The notes under the pieces are model-generated. The model was not told the origin of the DNA, searched no databases, and saw only the letters and a list, made by a program, of their open reading frames with translations. Shown in pieces: positions 42,251-54,060 of a DNA stretch of 64,000 nt. Both the position numbers and the translations under genes were made by a program. The first letter of the stretch is position 1. Every line of letters starts with the position of its first letter. Origin of the DNA: Pyrocephalus nanus (taxonomy: Eukaryota; Chordata; Aves; Passeriformes; Tyrannidae); NCBI GenBank assembly GCA_038380795.1, contig CM076274.1, positions 16,834,027-16,898,026 on the forward strand. Reading direction: 5' to 3'.

Positions 42251-45200
42251 AAAAAGCAATGCAGTAAGATCAGAACTCTTGATGTCAGAAGGCCCTGAAG
42301 CCAAAGGCTGTCTTGCTCTTCCCAGTGCATCCCTGCCTGCTGTGATGATCCATTCAATTCTTTGACTATTAGTTTTCAAATCTCTCTATGTTGTGGTTGT
42401 GTCAAAATACAGGTGTATTCATAAGAACCTTTTATGTGCAAGAGTCATATAATGAAAAATTGACCTGTCTGGAACTGGTTAGGAAATAGCATCAGTTTAG
42501 CACAAAGAGCAGCCCACTTCTTGGATCCCAGCCCTGATGGTCACACCTGAAGGAACCAGTTCACCATCCAAAGTCAACCTTTAGGCACTCTTTGAAAAAA
42601 AATGGGAAAACTTCCATTGCTTTTGGCCACGTGATGAGTTTAGCCCTAAATAGCTTACAATGTATAAATAGGTCTTTAGGAGAGGGGGAAAAGAGGAAGG
42701 GGAGAGTGGAGAGATGGGATGTCTGTCTGCAACAGGGAAAGGGCACTATGAACCCTCTGCCTGTTCTTTACCCTTCTGGCAAAGCAACTGGGAAAGATGC
42801 TGTCATTTCTTTAAACTCCTGGAGAGGGAAAATATTTCAGAGAACACTTAAAAGATTATTTACTGATGACAGAAACAAACAGGGAATGTTTCTCTTTCCT
42901 TCAAGAGAGTAAGTCTTCAGGCAGTCCTTTTCATGAACTTAAATGAAATATAAACCAAATGCCAAAACAATCACATTCTTTATTTCCTATGGATTTTCAT
43001 CCTTATTTTTCTCAATGTGTCTGTTTAAACCTTCTTGGCTTTTGCAGGGACCTTCAAGGTGCTTTTTTTGTCATACCCTTAGCAATCATGCTTCAACAAC
43101 ATGCTCTGAATTATTCCAAATCCTTTCAGTTCAGGTGCAGAGCTAACATAAATCAGGTGATGAAACTGTGAATCATGAGGAACTTTAAATTATATTCTTG
43201 TTTGTTAATTTGCAGGTTGTACAATTTTGTTTTATTTTTAAAAGATTCCTAAATTTTCCCGGGGGAGAAGTAATATCCTTAACATCCTGGTGGAACAGCT
43301 GGAACAGAATTCACAGGAACTCAATTCAATCTGCAAAGTCTGCATAAAGCCTAAGTGAAGACCTAAATATCCAAACCCCATTTTGAAATGGTGGGAATGA
43401 AATGTTCATAACTGAGAAAGCTTTATGACTGTCAATACCACAATTGGTATTAAATCCTAAGCAGGTGAGAAGGAGGGGTGGAATGAAGTGCATCTCCCAG
43501 TGTGTGGGTGCCTTGCCTGAAGGTGAGTGCTGCAGGCAGTAAATACAGACTTACCTAGATAATATTTTATACATGATACTACGGTTCCTAATTCCAGTAG
43601 CTTCTTTATTACATTAGCATTCTGAGTCCTCTGCACTTCCTTTGTGGAGGAAATGCTCTCTAACTTTGGCAACAGCAGTTTCCCAGCTCTAAAGCCTAGT
43701 AAAAAGGGAATGGGAGAGAAAAATCTTTCACTTGTTGTGTTTCTGCTGCTGGAGAGCCAGCAGAGGGAGCTTAGGTAACACATCCTCTTCCCAGGGCTTA
43801 TTAATAATACAAAGGTACAGAAAGAAATAAACAAAAGCCTGACATGATAGCCTATTCCCTGTAGGAAATGGGAGGAAAAAGCTGCTGAATGGAAAAAGGT
43901 AAAATCAGTAGGAAAAGGGAACTTTTCTAGTAGACAAGAATGCACTAAAACTAACAGAGGAAAAAAAAAAAAAAGCAGTGGTTTAAAATCTACGAATCTC
44001 TGTCAAATTTACAGAGAATAAATGGTATTGCTATGTTTTTAGACTTTTCTCCATATCCAAGAAACTCATTGTTTGTCTTGTTTGCTTTTGCTTTCCTATG
44101 AATGCTCAGAATTTTAGAAAGTGAAGTCTCAACCTCTTCCCTTCCACACCATTGTCTTACAGGTGCTGGGACTTCAGGAAAGATAGGTTTGCGTTGTGCT
44201 TTTTAACACAGTACAATAATGCCCAAGAAAGTCCTAAGCCCTTTTATCTCTTTATCTGTCTCAGCAAGACAGTCTGAAAGTAAGAGATGAACAAACAGGA
44301 AAATAAAGTCCACCCATCTCTCCTTCAAGGGGCTACACGAGGCCCCTCAGTTGACTTGTCAATTAAGTTGACTTTTTCAGCTAAGGCAAGGAAATACTGT
44401 GCTCCAGCATGACCTGACAGAGCAGTATATTCTGTGATTCCAGGATTCTGCTGACCAGCCCTGCCAGTCTCCTGTTCACCTGGGGAGCCCAGGGCACTTC
44501 CTCAGAATGTCCTGAGCATCTTATTTCAAATATTCACATCCTGCCTATTGCTGGCATCCTTGAGGAAAATAATTTGGGGAAAGGATTTAAAGGTCTGGAA
44601 GAGGCATGAAAAAAGAATCACAGTTGTGTTGTCAGGTGGGTTTTTTTTTAATTTGTTTTGAAACGTGTATCTTTTTGCGCTCTATATTTATGGCACTATC
44701 TGTTATGGAAAGGTTGGGGTTTTAATCAAATTATATCAAGGATTTGCTAAGAATTGGTGTCTCTCTAGAAAGACTGATTAGCATTGAATAAGAATTTTCT
44801 AATAACAGCTTTGCTGTTAGAACCCACCATTGATTGTGCAGCTTGTGGCAGAGCTGTCCACCGAGCACATTGTAAAATGATGTTTTCTAACCTAGTTTCT
44901 TTCACTTGCAGCATATTAGAGAACAGTTGCTGAAACAAGTGTCAGTGATCTATAGAGTTGCTGAATGTATGGTTTATTTCCAGCTACACACACATCTATC
45001 TCACGTTGCCACTTCTAAGTGCCAAGTTTTGGGGGTGCTCTCCTTGAAAATGCAAGACTTTCATGTAATGCACACTCTTCTGATTTGGTTTTCATCTCCA
45101 TAAATAAAACTGGTTTATGGCTTTGAGAACAGGAAGGTAGATCCCTCAATAAAAAATTTCTGAGTTCCTTTCTTCCTCTTGTGGGTCAATACAGCACTTG

Positions 45201-48200
45201 GCTGCCTGCCCCTTTGCAGCCAGGCAATCAATCCCCTTCAGAAAAGTCTGAGACCAATTTCACACTTGCTGTGTACTTAATAATTGGCCCAGTTCATTCC
45301 AGTGTCAAAATTATTTATTTTGCCAAGACGATGATCTCTTTCCAGTAGTCCTAAAGTGTCACCTTGTGGCTTACACTGGTTATGATTTTATAACTTCAAG
45401 AGAAAGCATATCCAAGCATCAAATCTAGAAAATCTGCAAATTTCTCTCTGGGTATTGATAGGATTGATTTGTGGAGACAAGCTTATTTTGCTTTAGCTGA
45501 GATTGTATCACTGGGATTTACTTTTGAAATAACTGATGATAGTTAATAGCAAAAATCTACTAAGAAATTCATAATCTCCTTGGAATTTACTGATAGATTT
45601 TTCCATGGTTAAATGCAGTCAAACAATGGATGCATGAAAAAAACAAGACATAACAAATCATTAGATCTTTAAATGCTGATGTCTGAGTAATACATCTTAT
45701 TTTCACACTCTAGTGAAACCAACAGAAATGTCTGTTAGGAATTGAAACAGTTTTTCCTTTAAGCTTTTACAGTTTTTAAGTTTTGATCTAGGAAATGAAA
45801 AATTAATCCCAATTCAGAATTGTGGCAAGCTCTGGAAATCTGAAATTTTAAATCCTTTTAAAAAAAAAAACACTTCAGTTCTCTACACTTACATGTAAAT
45901 CACTCATTTATAGAATGTTAAGTCCAGTACAAAGAAGGCAAAGCCTTGTCACTTGATTTAAATATGCCCTGCAAGTTTAAAGCACCGAGGATTTTGAAAA
46001 GTCATGCATGTTCTTGGGTGTGCCCGTAATAAAAATGCTATCCCAAATTTATTTACATTCTAGTGTCATCCTATAGTTGCCAAATAATTTTGAGTGAAAA
46101 AGTATGCATTCCCTGCCCCAGAGCACATGGGAACTAAATTCATTTGCACAAAGGGCAGTGTAATTAATGCACAGACAAGATGATCTTTCGAAGATGAGAG
46201 TTGCTAATGAAAAATATTTGTGTTGTTTCAACGAAAGTGTTGATGGTAACAAGCTCATTTGTGTGTAATATTTTGTGCTGGACAACATGTCTTTAAAATA
46301 GATTTTTGAATTATAAGCTGTGAATGAGCTAGCACAGATACCCACTCTAGTGATAACTTACAATGAATTCTGCTTCTGAAGCACTGCTAAGGTAAATTAG
46401 GTATTGATTCCTGACAAAATGGAAGATTTATCTCATTGCTGAATTTTGAATCTTACATATTAAATAAGAGGTTGATATCTGATGCTAAAACTTATCATTC
46501 TCCTGAACTGAAAAACTCCACTGCACAAATGCTCAATTAAAAAAGAAGTAAAGACCCCACAAAAGCAAACAACCCCAAAGCCACAACAAAAACTAGAAAG
46601 AGAGTGGGGGGGATGCACTGAAAAATAAAACTTCTGGGAGTTTTGCTCCAAAGGCTAAAACTTCCTGGTCTGCCTGTTGATGCAGGAGCAACCAAACAGA
46701 AATATGACCTTGGTTTTCACTAGAGATAATTGTTTAAATATTTAGCCATGTCCTGCTTACTTTAAGATGTCTTTATGATTTCAGCCAGGCTCCTGCAAGT
46801 GTGCAAAGCGTGTATTTTTACCATCTTTCATGGTCTGGCTGTTGAGATGCTGTGAAGTCAAAGCATGATAATTACATGCTAATAGTTTTTAATATCAATT
46901 ACAATCCTTCAGAGAAGATTTAAGCCTTTTTTTGTTTGTGTGGTTTTTTCTAATCGAGTCTGACCCAGGGGCAAAAAGACCTGATCTCATCTCACAGGAC
47001 AGGGACTTTGCAAATCCTTCAGTCAACGATTACTTACCAGAACTAATTACCACAACTGCTTTCTCGTTGCCCTCCAGAACCCTGATATTTTTTTTTTTAC
47101 AGTTTCCACAGATGAGACAGAATTCTTCTCCTAGAATATTTTACTCTTGCAAACAGGTTGTCTCTGTGGTTTAAACCCACTTGGCACATGGTTTATTAGC
47201 CAGTTGTGGTTGCTCTGTGTTCACACACACACACATTCCTCACTCGCTGCATGGCCGTGACTGAAAGCAACACAGAATTCATTGTGACTAAAAATCTGCA
47301 GATCTTGTGTGTTTGAACAGCCCTTCTGAAAAAGCAGGAGATATTTCTGAATCAAGAACTGAAACAAAACACCACTGACAGTTTAGGAGGAACAACTTAA
47401 AAATTAACTGGGTAGCAAAAAATAAATCTATTTCTTCACTCCTTTGTATTCAACTTCTTTTTTAGCATTAATACTATAAACCCTGTGTGAGAATATAAGA
47501 ATCCTCTGAAAGTCATTAGCAGTGGTATAACAATGCTAAAATTATTTATGTCAAGCGACAAGAAGTTAAATGAGGTAGACCTTGGGCTCCAAGAGAAGAT
47601 GTGGGTTTATGTAAATTAAAACAGATTTTTACTGGCCACTAATCAAGAGTTTACCTGTTTCCATTAAAACTACACTGAGTTTAATCAGTATGCTTTCTAA
47701 TGCATGCATTTCTCCCTAAATAAGAAGCATATTTGTCATGAATATTTAAATTGGATTTTAAATCCATGAAAGTTTAATTTAAATAAATAGTGAGGTGGCT
47801 TTTTCAGGATTGAAAGTTAGCATCCTCAAATCCTATTCAAAAGTTGTAAACAAATTTTCAAGTTAATGGTCCCCAGAGACTTTTTCTTAGCATTTGGGAT
47901 TAAATGTCTTTAATTACAAGAGGCTTAAATGTAACTACAGTTAATGTAATTCTATCTGTACATTAAAATTAAGTTTTTGTTTCTTGTAACTAAATAGAAC
48001 TAATAATGAATAATTCAAAAATGGGAAGAGTATGGAGTATTTTAAATATAAAACTTGATAAGGCCATAAGTTGTCAGATATGTTTTACCTTTCTCACTGT
48101 AAACACTGAGTAGGATATGGGAGTAATTTTCTTTATATATTAATATGTCATGATGTATTCTTGGCTTTCAATGCACGTGTAATATAAACTTCAGCTTTAT

Positions 48201-51200
48201 TTTTGTAATTCCTATTCTTATCTCACAGAAGTTTCCATCTTGTTTATTTTTTTATAATAATAAATAATGAATTGCATTTTTTACAGTGGTATGAGTATAG
48301 GCAAAGAAATCAGAGTTTAGTAAAATTTTTCCATTGATTTTAATCTAAGAAGAAAATAATAAGTTTTTTAAGCCAAAAAATCATATGCTTGCTTATTTGT
48401 TGAATTAATTGGAGGTGTGAATCCTTTTTGCAAAACTGGGCATATGTAGAGTCTCAGCCCTCACTGTAGTTGTTTATCAGTTTATTGATAAATAATTCCA
48501 TTCTTGCTAGCCATCTGTTTGTTGCTCAGACAGCTGTGCTCCAGTTATTTTCTGATATTTTCCAGATATTCATGATTCAGACCTTTTTCTTCCTGCTGAT
48601 TTTGTTTCACATGTGGACAGCTTTGATTGTAAACTGCACTTGACTTTACTGCTTTGTTTTCAAGCAAGCACAGGCAAGCGAGGCTTGAACTGCATATTTG
48701 ATTCCAGTGACAGAAGCCAAATAGATCACTGTAGAAAATTAACCACGATTATTTTATTTTTAATGTTAGTCCCTGGATAATTTTCACACACCTTAAAACA
48801 GAAGGGTAATAGATGTGCACGTTAAACACATAAAACCCTCTTGGCCAACTCAAGTCCTGCATTAACTTGAGCCCAGCATACACCCAGTGAGATGGGGACC
48901 TGCCAATTTTGGCACAGTTTGTCCTTTATGGTGACAATAGAAAAGGCAGCAAATACTTAAGCCAAGGCTGTGCTTACAGGGGGAGAGTTCCTGGTGGTTG
49001 CCAGCAGTGGTCCCATTGTCAAGTCTTCAGATATACAGCACATATTTGGGGGAAGAATCCCCTTGCTGAGCTTTGGTGTTGGACCAGGGTTTTGGGAGAG
49101 CACACCACAGGCAGTTTATTCCCTTTGGATTGGGTTTTCCCCGCTGTCCTGGCAGCTCTCAGGATCAGAGCTGCTTTCTGGCACACTTCAGAGCAGTGTT
49201 TGAGCAGAGAGAACTTGTTAACTGAACCCAACTGCACCTTATTCAGATCTCTGAGGAAAAAAACATTGTGTATGTTGATTTCTATGAGTGTACATGTACA
49301 CAAACACACAAAAGTGAAGCTGTAAAGAGAAACCAGGATACAGGGAACCAAGGAGTTGGCAAATGATGAACAGGTATATATTTTCATCTTTTTTAGCAAT
49401 TTAGAGCACATACTCTCCTAATTCATCCTATTTTTTCCACAGGAAACAAGACACACCACCAACAGCTCAACTTCCTGGGAGTAGCTGATGTTTTAAGACA
49501 TTTGAAGTGAAGCCCTTAATAAAATCCTGGTTCTGTTGAAGCTGATTTGACAGTTATCATGGAGTTGAATAAAACCCTATTATTCCAAAAACAGAGCTGC
49601 TTTCTCTTTGACCTTCAAGGTCTACCTGAGATAAACCAGCAGCAATGAAGCTGTATTGAAGGTGTAGTATTGCTCATGATGTTCTTTAAGCAAGCACAGC
49701 AGTGCACGTGGAAAAGGCTGTCAGCAGGCTGGTTATCACCACTTGTCACTGTCACAGAGGTTTTGCATTGCTGTTTAGTCACTGAGTCAGTTAACTGCTG
49801 CTGAAAGATGAAGGGTTGGATATAAATGATGTAAATGTTCGTGAATAGGTGCATTGCACCGTGATACTGTGTGTCACTCAAATTCACGGAGGGTAGAAAA
49901 TGTTATTCCTTGCTAGAGGAGCTCGGTTCCAGCAGTCTGAGGGGATTTCTCATTGTTAAATGCTAATGAATCCAAACACACAAGATGAAGTGCGAAGATT
50001 TCACCTGAGGAGAAAGTAGCAAACATGGGGAGGGATAAATGTTAAGAGAGGACATTCACACTACAGGCAAAAGAGATCTGGAAAGTCATAGAAATGAAAG
50101 CAGAATTCCCTGGGGCTTCAATGCAGCCAGGGTTTCACTCTTGATTCCTAACCTGGGCACTTTCTCCCTCCAGGTTTTCACATGCATTGTCTCCTCCCTT
50201 GCCTCGCCTCTCAAAGTGGTATTTGCACATCTTGGAAACAGAACAGTACAGCTGCTTCCATCCCAGGATTTGGCTTGTCTTGAAACCACAAGCAGTGCCA
50301 GAAAATCGGATTTTTGTAATGGGAAAAAGCAAATAAATAGTAAGTCAGTGATCTGAGTCAGACTATCACCTCAGCATACACAGTAACTGTACCTGGTTTA
50401 GCACCCATGAGGTAGCAGAGCACTTAGTTTGGATTTATTTCATGCAGGACAACCTAGTGGTTGATTAGCATCTATCACCACCTCTCTCCATCAGTCTTCC
50501 TGCATTTTTAACAGTATCACAGAGACAAATAAAGTTTTAGGAGAAGAAAAGAAAAACATTAGCTAGTGTGTTTGTTTGCAACCAGAATGGCAGAAAGACT
50601 CCATCTTCCAAAAGGGATTTTCTTCATAGTTCAGAAATCCAAAGGGTGTCTATAGGCTGAAAGGATATTGTTTCCTTTTTCAGACGGTTGGAAAGGTGTC
50701 TTTCCTTTAACTTTACTTCTAAACAAAGGAATTCAGGAGCATATTTTTTAAATTATGTGCTCATACAACAGAGGCCATTTGTTCTCTTTTATTAAAGAAA
50801 CATGTAGCACTTACACTTTTCCACAGTATTTCTCATGGACTGAGAGAATGAGAAGACAGTTTTGGAAAGCTGGAAGTGCTTTGCAGCTGGCTGGGTGCAA
50901 ACTAAGAACTTCTGTTAATTTGGCCCCAAATTCCAATGGCTGAGAAAAGATCTTTTTGTAGAAAAACTTCTCTTTATTTTTGCTATTTAAAACAGACAAA
51001 AAACCCCAGAAACTACTGAGGAAAATAGCCCTTTGTATGCCAGAGAACCCCAGTAAATTTAAAGGCAGAGAAAAGGAACTTTAAATTTCATAAATGGTTC
51101 TTGTGAATGTACCTTCCCCATCCCAGTGACTGGAATTTGATTTTTCCTGTTGACTGCCTCACTGCTGCTGTGAGGAGTACGAGGTGCCTAATGCAATCAT

Positions 51201-52801
51201 AACTTGCCATCTCGTGGCTTATTTGGGAATTACCACAGTTAAATTTCTTAACAATCATTTAAGGATTACATTCATTTCTTAAGGAGAGGATTCCTGTTTG
51301 CCCCTTCAGCATCCCTTACATGGAAAGATTGGATACCTTCAGGTAAGGGAGTTGAGACCCTGGAGGGTCCCAAGGCTGGATCAAGCTGAAGGAGCAGGTG
51401 ATGGGCTGCCCACATGGACATGAAGAAGGAACACAAGGAGGTGTTAGAAGACCCCAGACCACAAATAGCCACTAGTTCAAGAGGGTGTGTAAGGCACATG
51501 AAGCCTGGTGGGTCCCCCCTGCCCTCACCACCGACTTGGAATGAGGCCTCCTGACCCCAGCAAAATACCTGGTGGTTTTGTAGAAGTAACTGCAGCTGGT
51601 CTTACCCTCGTTCAGTTTCCTCAAAATCAGTGTATTTCTGGACAGGCTCCCCCCACGCTCACAGAGCTCCCTGAAGGAAATAACATAAAAGACTCTCACT
51701 CCAAAACAGAGATCCTGCCTCCCAGCAGATCCGAAATGCAGCCCCATTCCCTTTGCAGTCAGTTGGGGAACAAAAACAATGAATGGCTCTGTGACACCAA
51801 ACTGTGGAGGAACATTGGGTGCAGCTGAGACACAGGTACAACACACTGCCCCAGCAGGCAAGGAACAGAGCAGATGCACTCAGCTGCATGAGGCCCCATC
51901 CTCACTGCCCTCTGTGGGTTTAGTGCTGTGGCAGAAAGGAGTGTTTTATGCCTGAGGTTGTGCCCTCTCCCAGTGTGTTTTTAGCATGATTGTTGTGCAT
52001 TTGGCTACTTACAAATTCAGCCTGTTCTGTCTTCTGCTGTGTGCAAAGCCACCCAGCCCTGCAGGGAACTCAAACTAGGAAAAAAGGGCAGTTTTAATCA
52101 CTTGAGCCCTCAGTTTTAATTTAAGGAGTGCTTAAAAAATTGTAAGGTACAGATTGTTGAAAAATCTCTCTTCAGAGAGTAGAATCAGGGTGTGCTCTGA
52201 ACAGCAAGAGGGTGCTGAACACTCAGCTGTTCTTTGAGGACTGAACTGCTGCAGCCCTTTACAACCTGGTTGAACAAGTGCTCAGGTTTTCCTAAGGAGT
52301 CCACCAGCTTTTGGCCATATTTATAGCCAAGAGGCAACTGCAATCAGGGGTACTGCTGTTTGTGACTGTGTTTCTTGTCATCTTCCATGACACACAGATT
52401 GTTTGCATGCAGGGGTGAGATCTCCTCCCAGTTCATTAACCTGGGAGTCAGGCTGTGTTTGCTGCATTTTGAGCACACTCAGAACCAGGACAGCTCTAAT
52501 AATTTTCCCAATAGTGTTCAAAGCAAAAGAGATCACAGCAAAGATTTTACAAAATATATGTATTGAACACCTCACATTGCTTTGGAGCCAGCTTTGCAAG
52601 CAGCAAAGTGCCTGCATGGCCAGGCCAGTGCCCACTGGTGGCAGTGCCTGTGGGTGGGCACTGATGGGGACCACAGCTTCCCCCAAAGCACCAGCCCATG
52701 CACAGACTGTGCCTCACAGTGTCACTCTGAGAGGCTGAACTTGCACCAAAAGCCTGTTGAAGGAAGGGAAATAACTGGAGGTGACATTTGACAAGTTAGT
52801 T

Positions 52802-52807
52802 TTTATT
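52802..52807 (-). terminator. Distal candidate poly(A) signal of the UIF-like gene
   Basis: AATAAA on the minus strand in the context CACTGAATAAAAACT, followed by a T/G-containing stretch (TTGTCAAATGTC). It lies about 1.16 kb beyond the stop codon and would end a longer 3' UTR. It is typical of genuine mRNA ends, but no sequence evidence decides between the two sites. Confidence 0.45.
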
Positions 52808-53964
52808 CAGTGCACTGGACTCGTACATCACTGCTTCATCAACTAACAACATTTCACACGTTCCTGTAAAAACAATGCCCAGTCCAGTCTCTTGTTAAAG
52901 ATACTCAGTGTAAAATGTAATGCAGTCTATCAAATATTTCCTTTTGTAGGTACAGCTTAGAGCCCAGTAACAGGCTGTGTCCAGCACTTTCACTGCTGGG
53001 TTCCAGCAGTGGGTGGAGAATGGATCAGTTACTCAGGGTTGGTGCAGGGCTTTGTTAACAGATGTCTAAACCCAGCTCATTAACATCTGAGAGTCTATCA
53101 GAGTGCTGCCATTCCTTTGATTATGCCAGTGTTTTGAGCATGGGTGAAGCTGCAACTACAAAAACCCTAATGCACTGCAGCACTGGAAAACCTGATTTGG
53201 GCTGGGGCAGCCTGTCTGTGCTCTGTGCTCTGTGCTGAGGACAGTCACACCAGCAGCAGGCATGGCACACCTCACCCTGTCCCCACAACTGGGCCAGAAG
53301 CAGCAGTCAGAGCAGCACAGCAACCCACAGAGAAATGCAAGGTGCTCAGGCCTGACTGTCAGGGCGAAGCGAGACATTTTCAGGGTGGAGGGTCTTACAC
53401 TGCAAACCTCTGGGCAGGGATGCCTGCAAGCACAACAAATGGGGCAGTGGGGTGGATGCTGGGGATTGCTGGAGCATCCCCACTGGTGCCACTGCTGGGG
53501 CACATCCCTCAGATCCACACATGCTCTGCTCCTTTTCTCCCGTGTGGGCGGGCACAGCATCCTCAACCCTGTCCCACCCAGGGGACAACACAGGGAAGGC
53601 TCCATGGGTATGGCCTGGAACTGGCACCCCCTCCCACTTGCAAGAGTCACCCTGGTCAGCACAGGGTGCCCTGGCAGGAGGACAGGGATGGTGCCAGCCC
53701 TAAGGCTCCCCAACAGAGCTCTGCCAGCAAATCCATCTCCGCTCACACACCTCCACCACCCCACTCATGTCCCACCTGCCCTGTGCTCCGGCCCCAGCTC
53801 TCACCCTGCCTTGTCCCTGCCCTCCATCGCTCGTTCACTGTGGGTGTAAGGAAGGAGACGGCACATTGCCAAATCAGCTATCTCAAAGGGAATCTAGCGA
53901 CTTTTATTGAGCCCCTGCCAGGGCCTGCACTGCTGGGGGCAGTCCCTGTGACGAGCACGCCGTC
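52808..53964 (-). other. Likely 3' UTR of the UIF-like gene (long form)
   Basis: GC-rich stretch between the stop codon and the distal AATAAA. Overlapping open frames of about 200-247 residues occur here on both strands (for example 53225-53968 plus and 53156-53764 minus). They reflect the scarcity of stop codons in GC-rich DNA; their products are Pro/Ser/Cys/His-rich without any domain I recognise. Confidence 0.45.
53903..53908 (-). terminator. Proximal poly(A) signal of the UIF-like gene
   Basis: AATAAA on the minus strand, about 57-62 nt after the TAG stop, followed within 45 nt by a GT-containing stretch (TTTGGCAATGTG). Use of this site would give a very short 3' UTR. Confidence 0.55.
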
Positions 53965-54060
53965 CTAGGGCATGGTGACCGTCCGTCCGGCGCTCCTGGC
54001 TGCTGTAAAGCGCCTCTTATTCCTCAGACCAGAGAACCTCTCATCCAGCGTCAGGCTGGT
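53965..54060 (-). CDS. UIF-like gene, terminal coding exon and stop
   Basis: This 96-bp coding segment follows the acceptor TTTCCCCTGCAG. It starts in phase 0 with TSLTLDERFSGLRNKRRF and ends AGRTVTMP then TAG (53965-53967). TLDERFSGLRNKR corresponds to UIF TLNERFGILKEQR, so the reading frame and the stop position are both as expected for the family. The last residues TVTMP resemble the VTVG end of UIF. Confidence 0.92.
   Translation of the reverse strand, partial: TSLTLDERFSGLRNKRRFTAARSAGRTVTMP

Larger units (their letters stand above)
30206..52801. other. Long gene-poor stretch
   Basis: About 22.6 kb with no defensible exon, LTR or CR1. It contains the TTG, AAAC and (T)30 tracts. A 33-bp segment at 30809-30841 lies between ATCTCTAG and a strong donor CAG|GTAAGTTT but has no partner. 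Frames of 138 codons (48,909-49,325 plus), 162 codons (36,869-37,357 plus; 43,457-43,945 minus) and 135 codons (51,472-51,879 minus) show no family. The sequence becomes GC-richer from about 51,300 towards the UIF-like gene. Confidence 0.5.

Noticed and set aside
43457..43945. 162-codon frame on the minus strand
   Set aside because: Phe/Ser-rich low-information translation with no recognisable motif. Consistent with chance in antisense of A/G-rich sequence.
44400..44460. tattctgtgattccaggattctg resembling a CR1 3' tail
   Set aside because: No CR1 body sequence precedes it. The tail-like motif alone is too short.
45195..45235. Hairpin GGCTGC...GCAGCC as a possible small RNA
   Set aside because: The stem is only about six base pairs and no known miRNA or snoRNA box is present.
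48909..49325. 138-codon frame and an overlapping 77-codon frame (plus)
   Set aside because: Both frames are open because the patch is GC-richer. No homology recognised and no splice partners.
53156..53968. Overlapping open frames of 200-247 codons on both strands
   Set aside because: They lie in the GC-rich 3' UTR of the UIF-like gene. Stop codons are rare there, the products have no recognisable domain, and the plus-strand frame overlaps the antisense of the coding exon.
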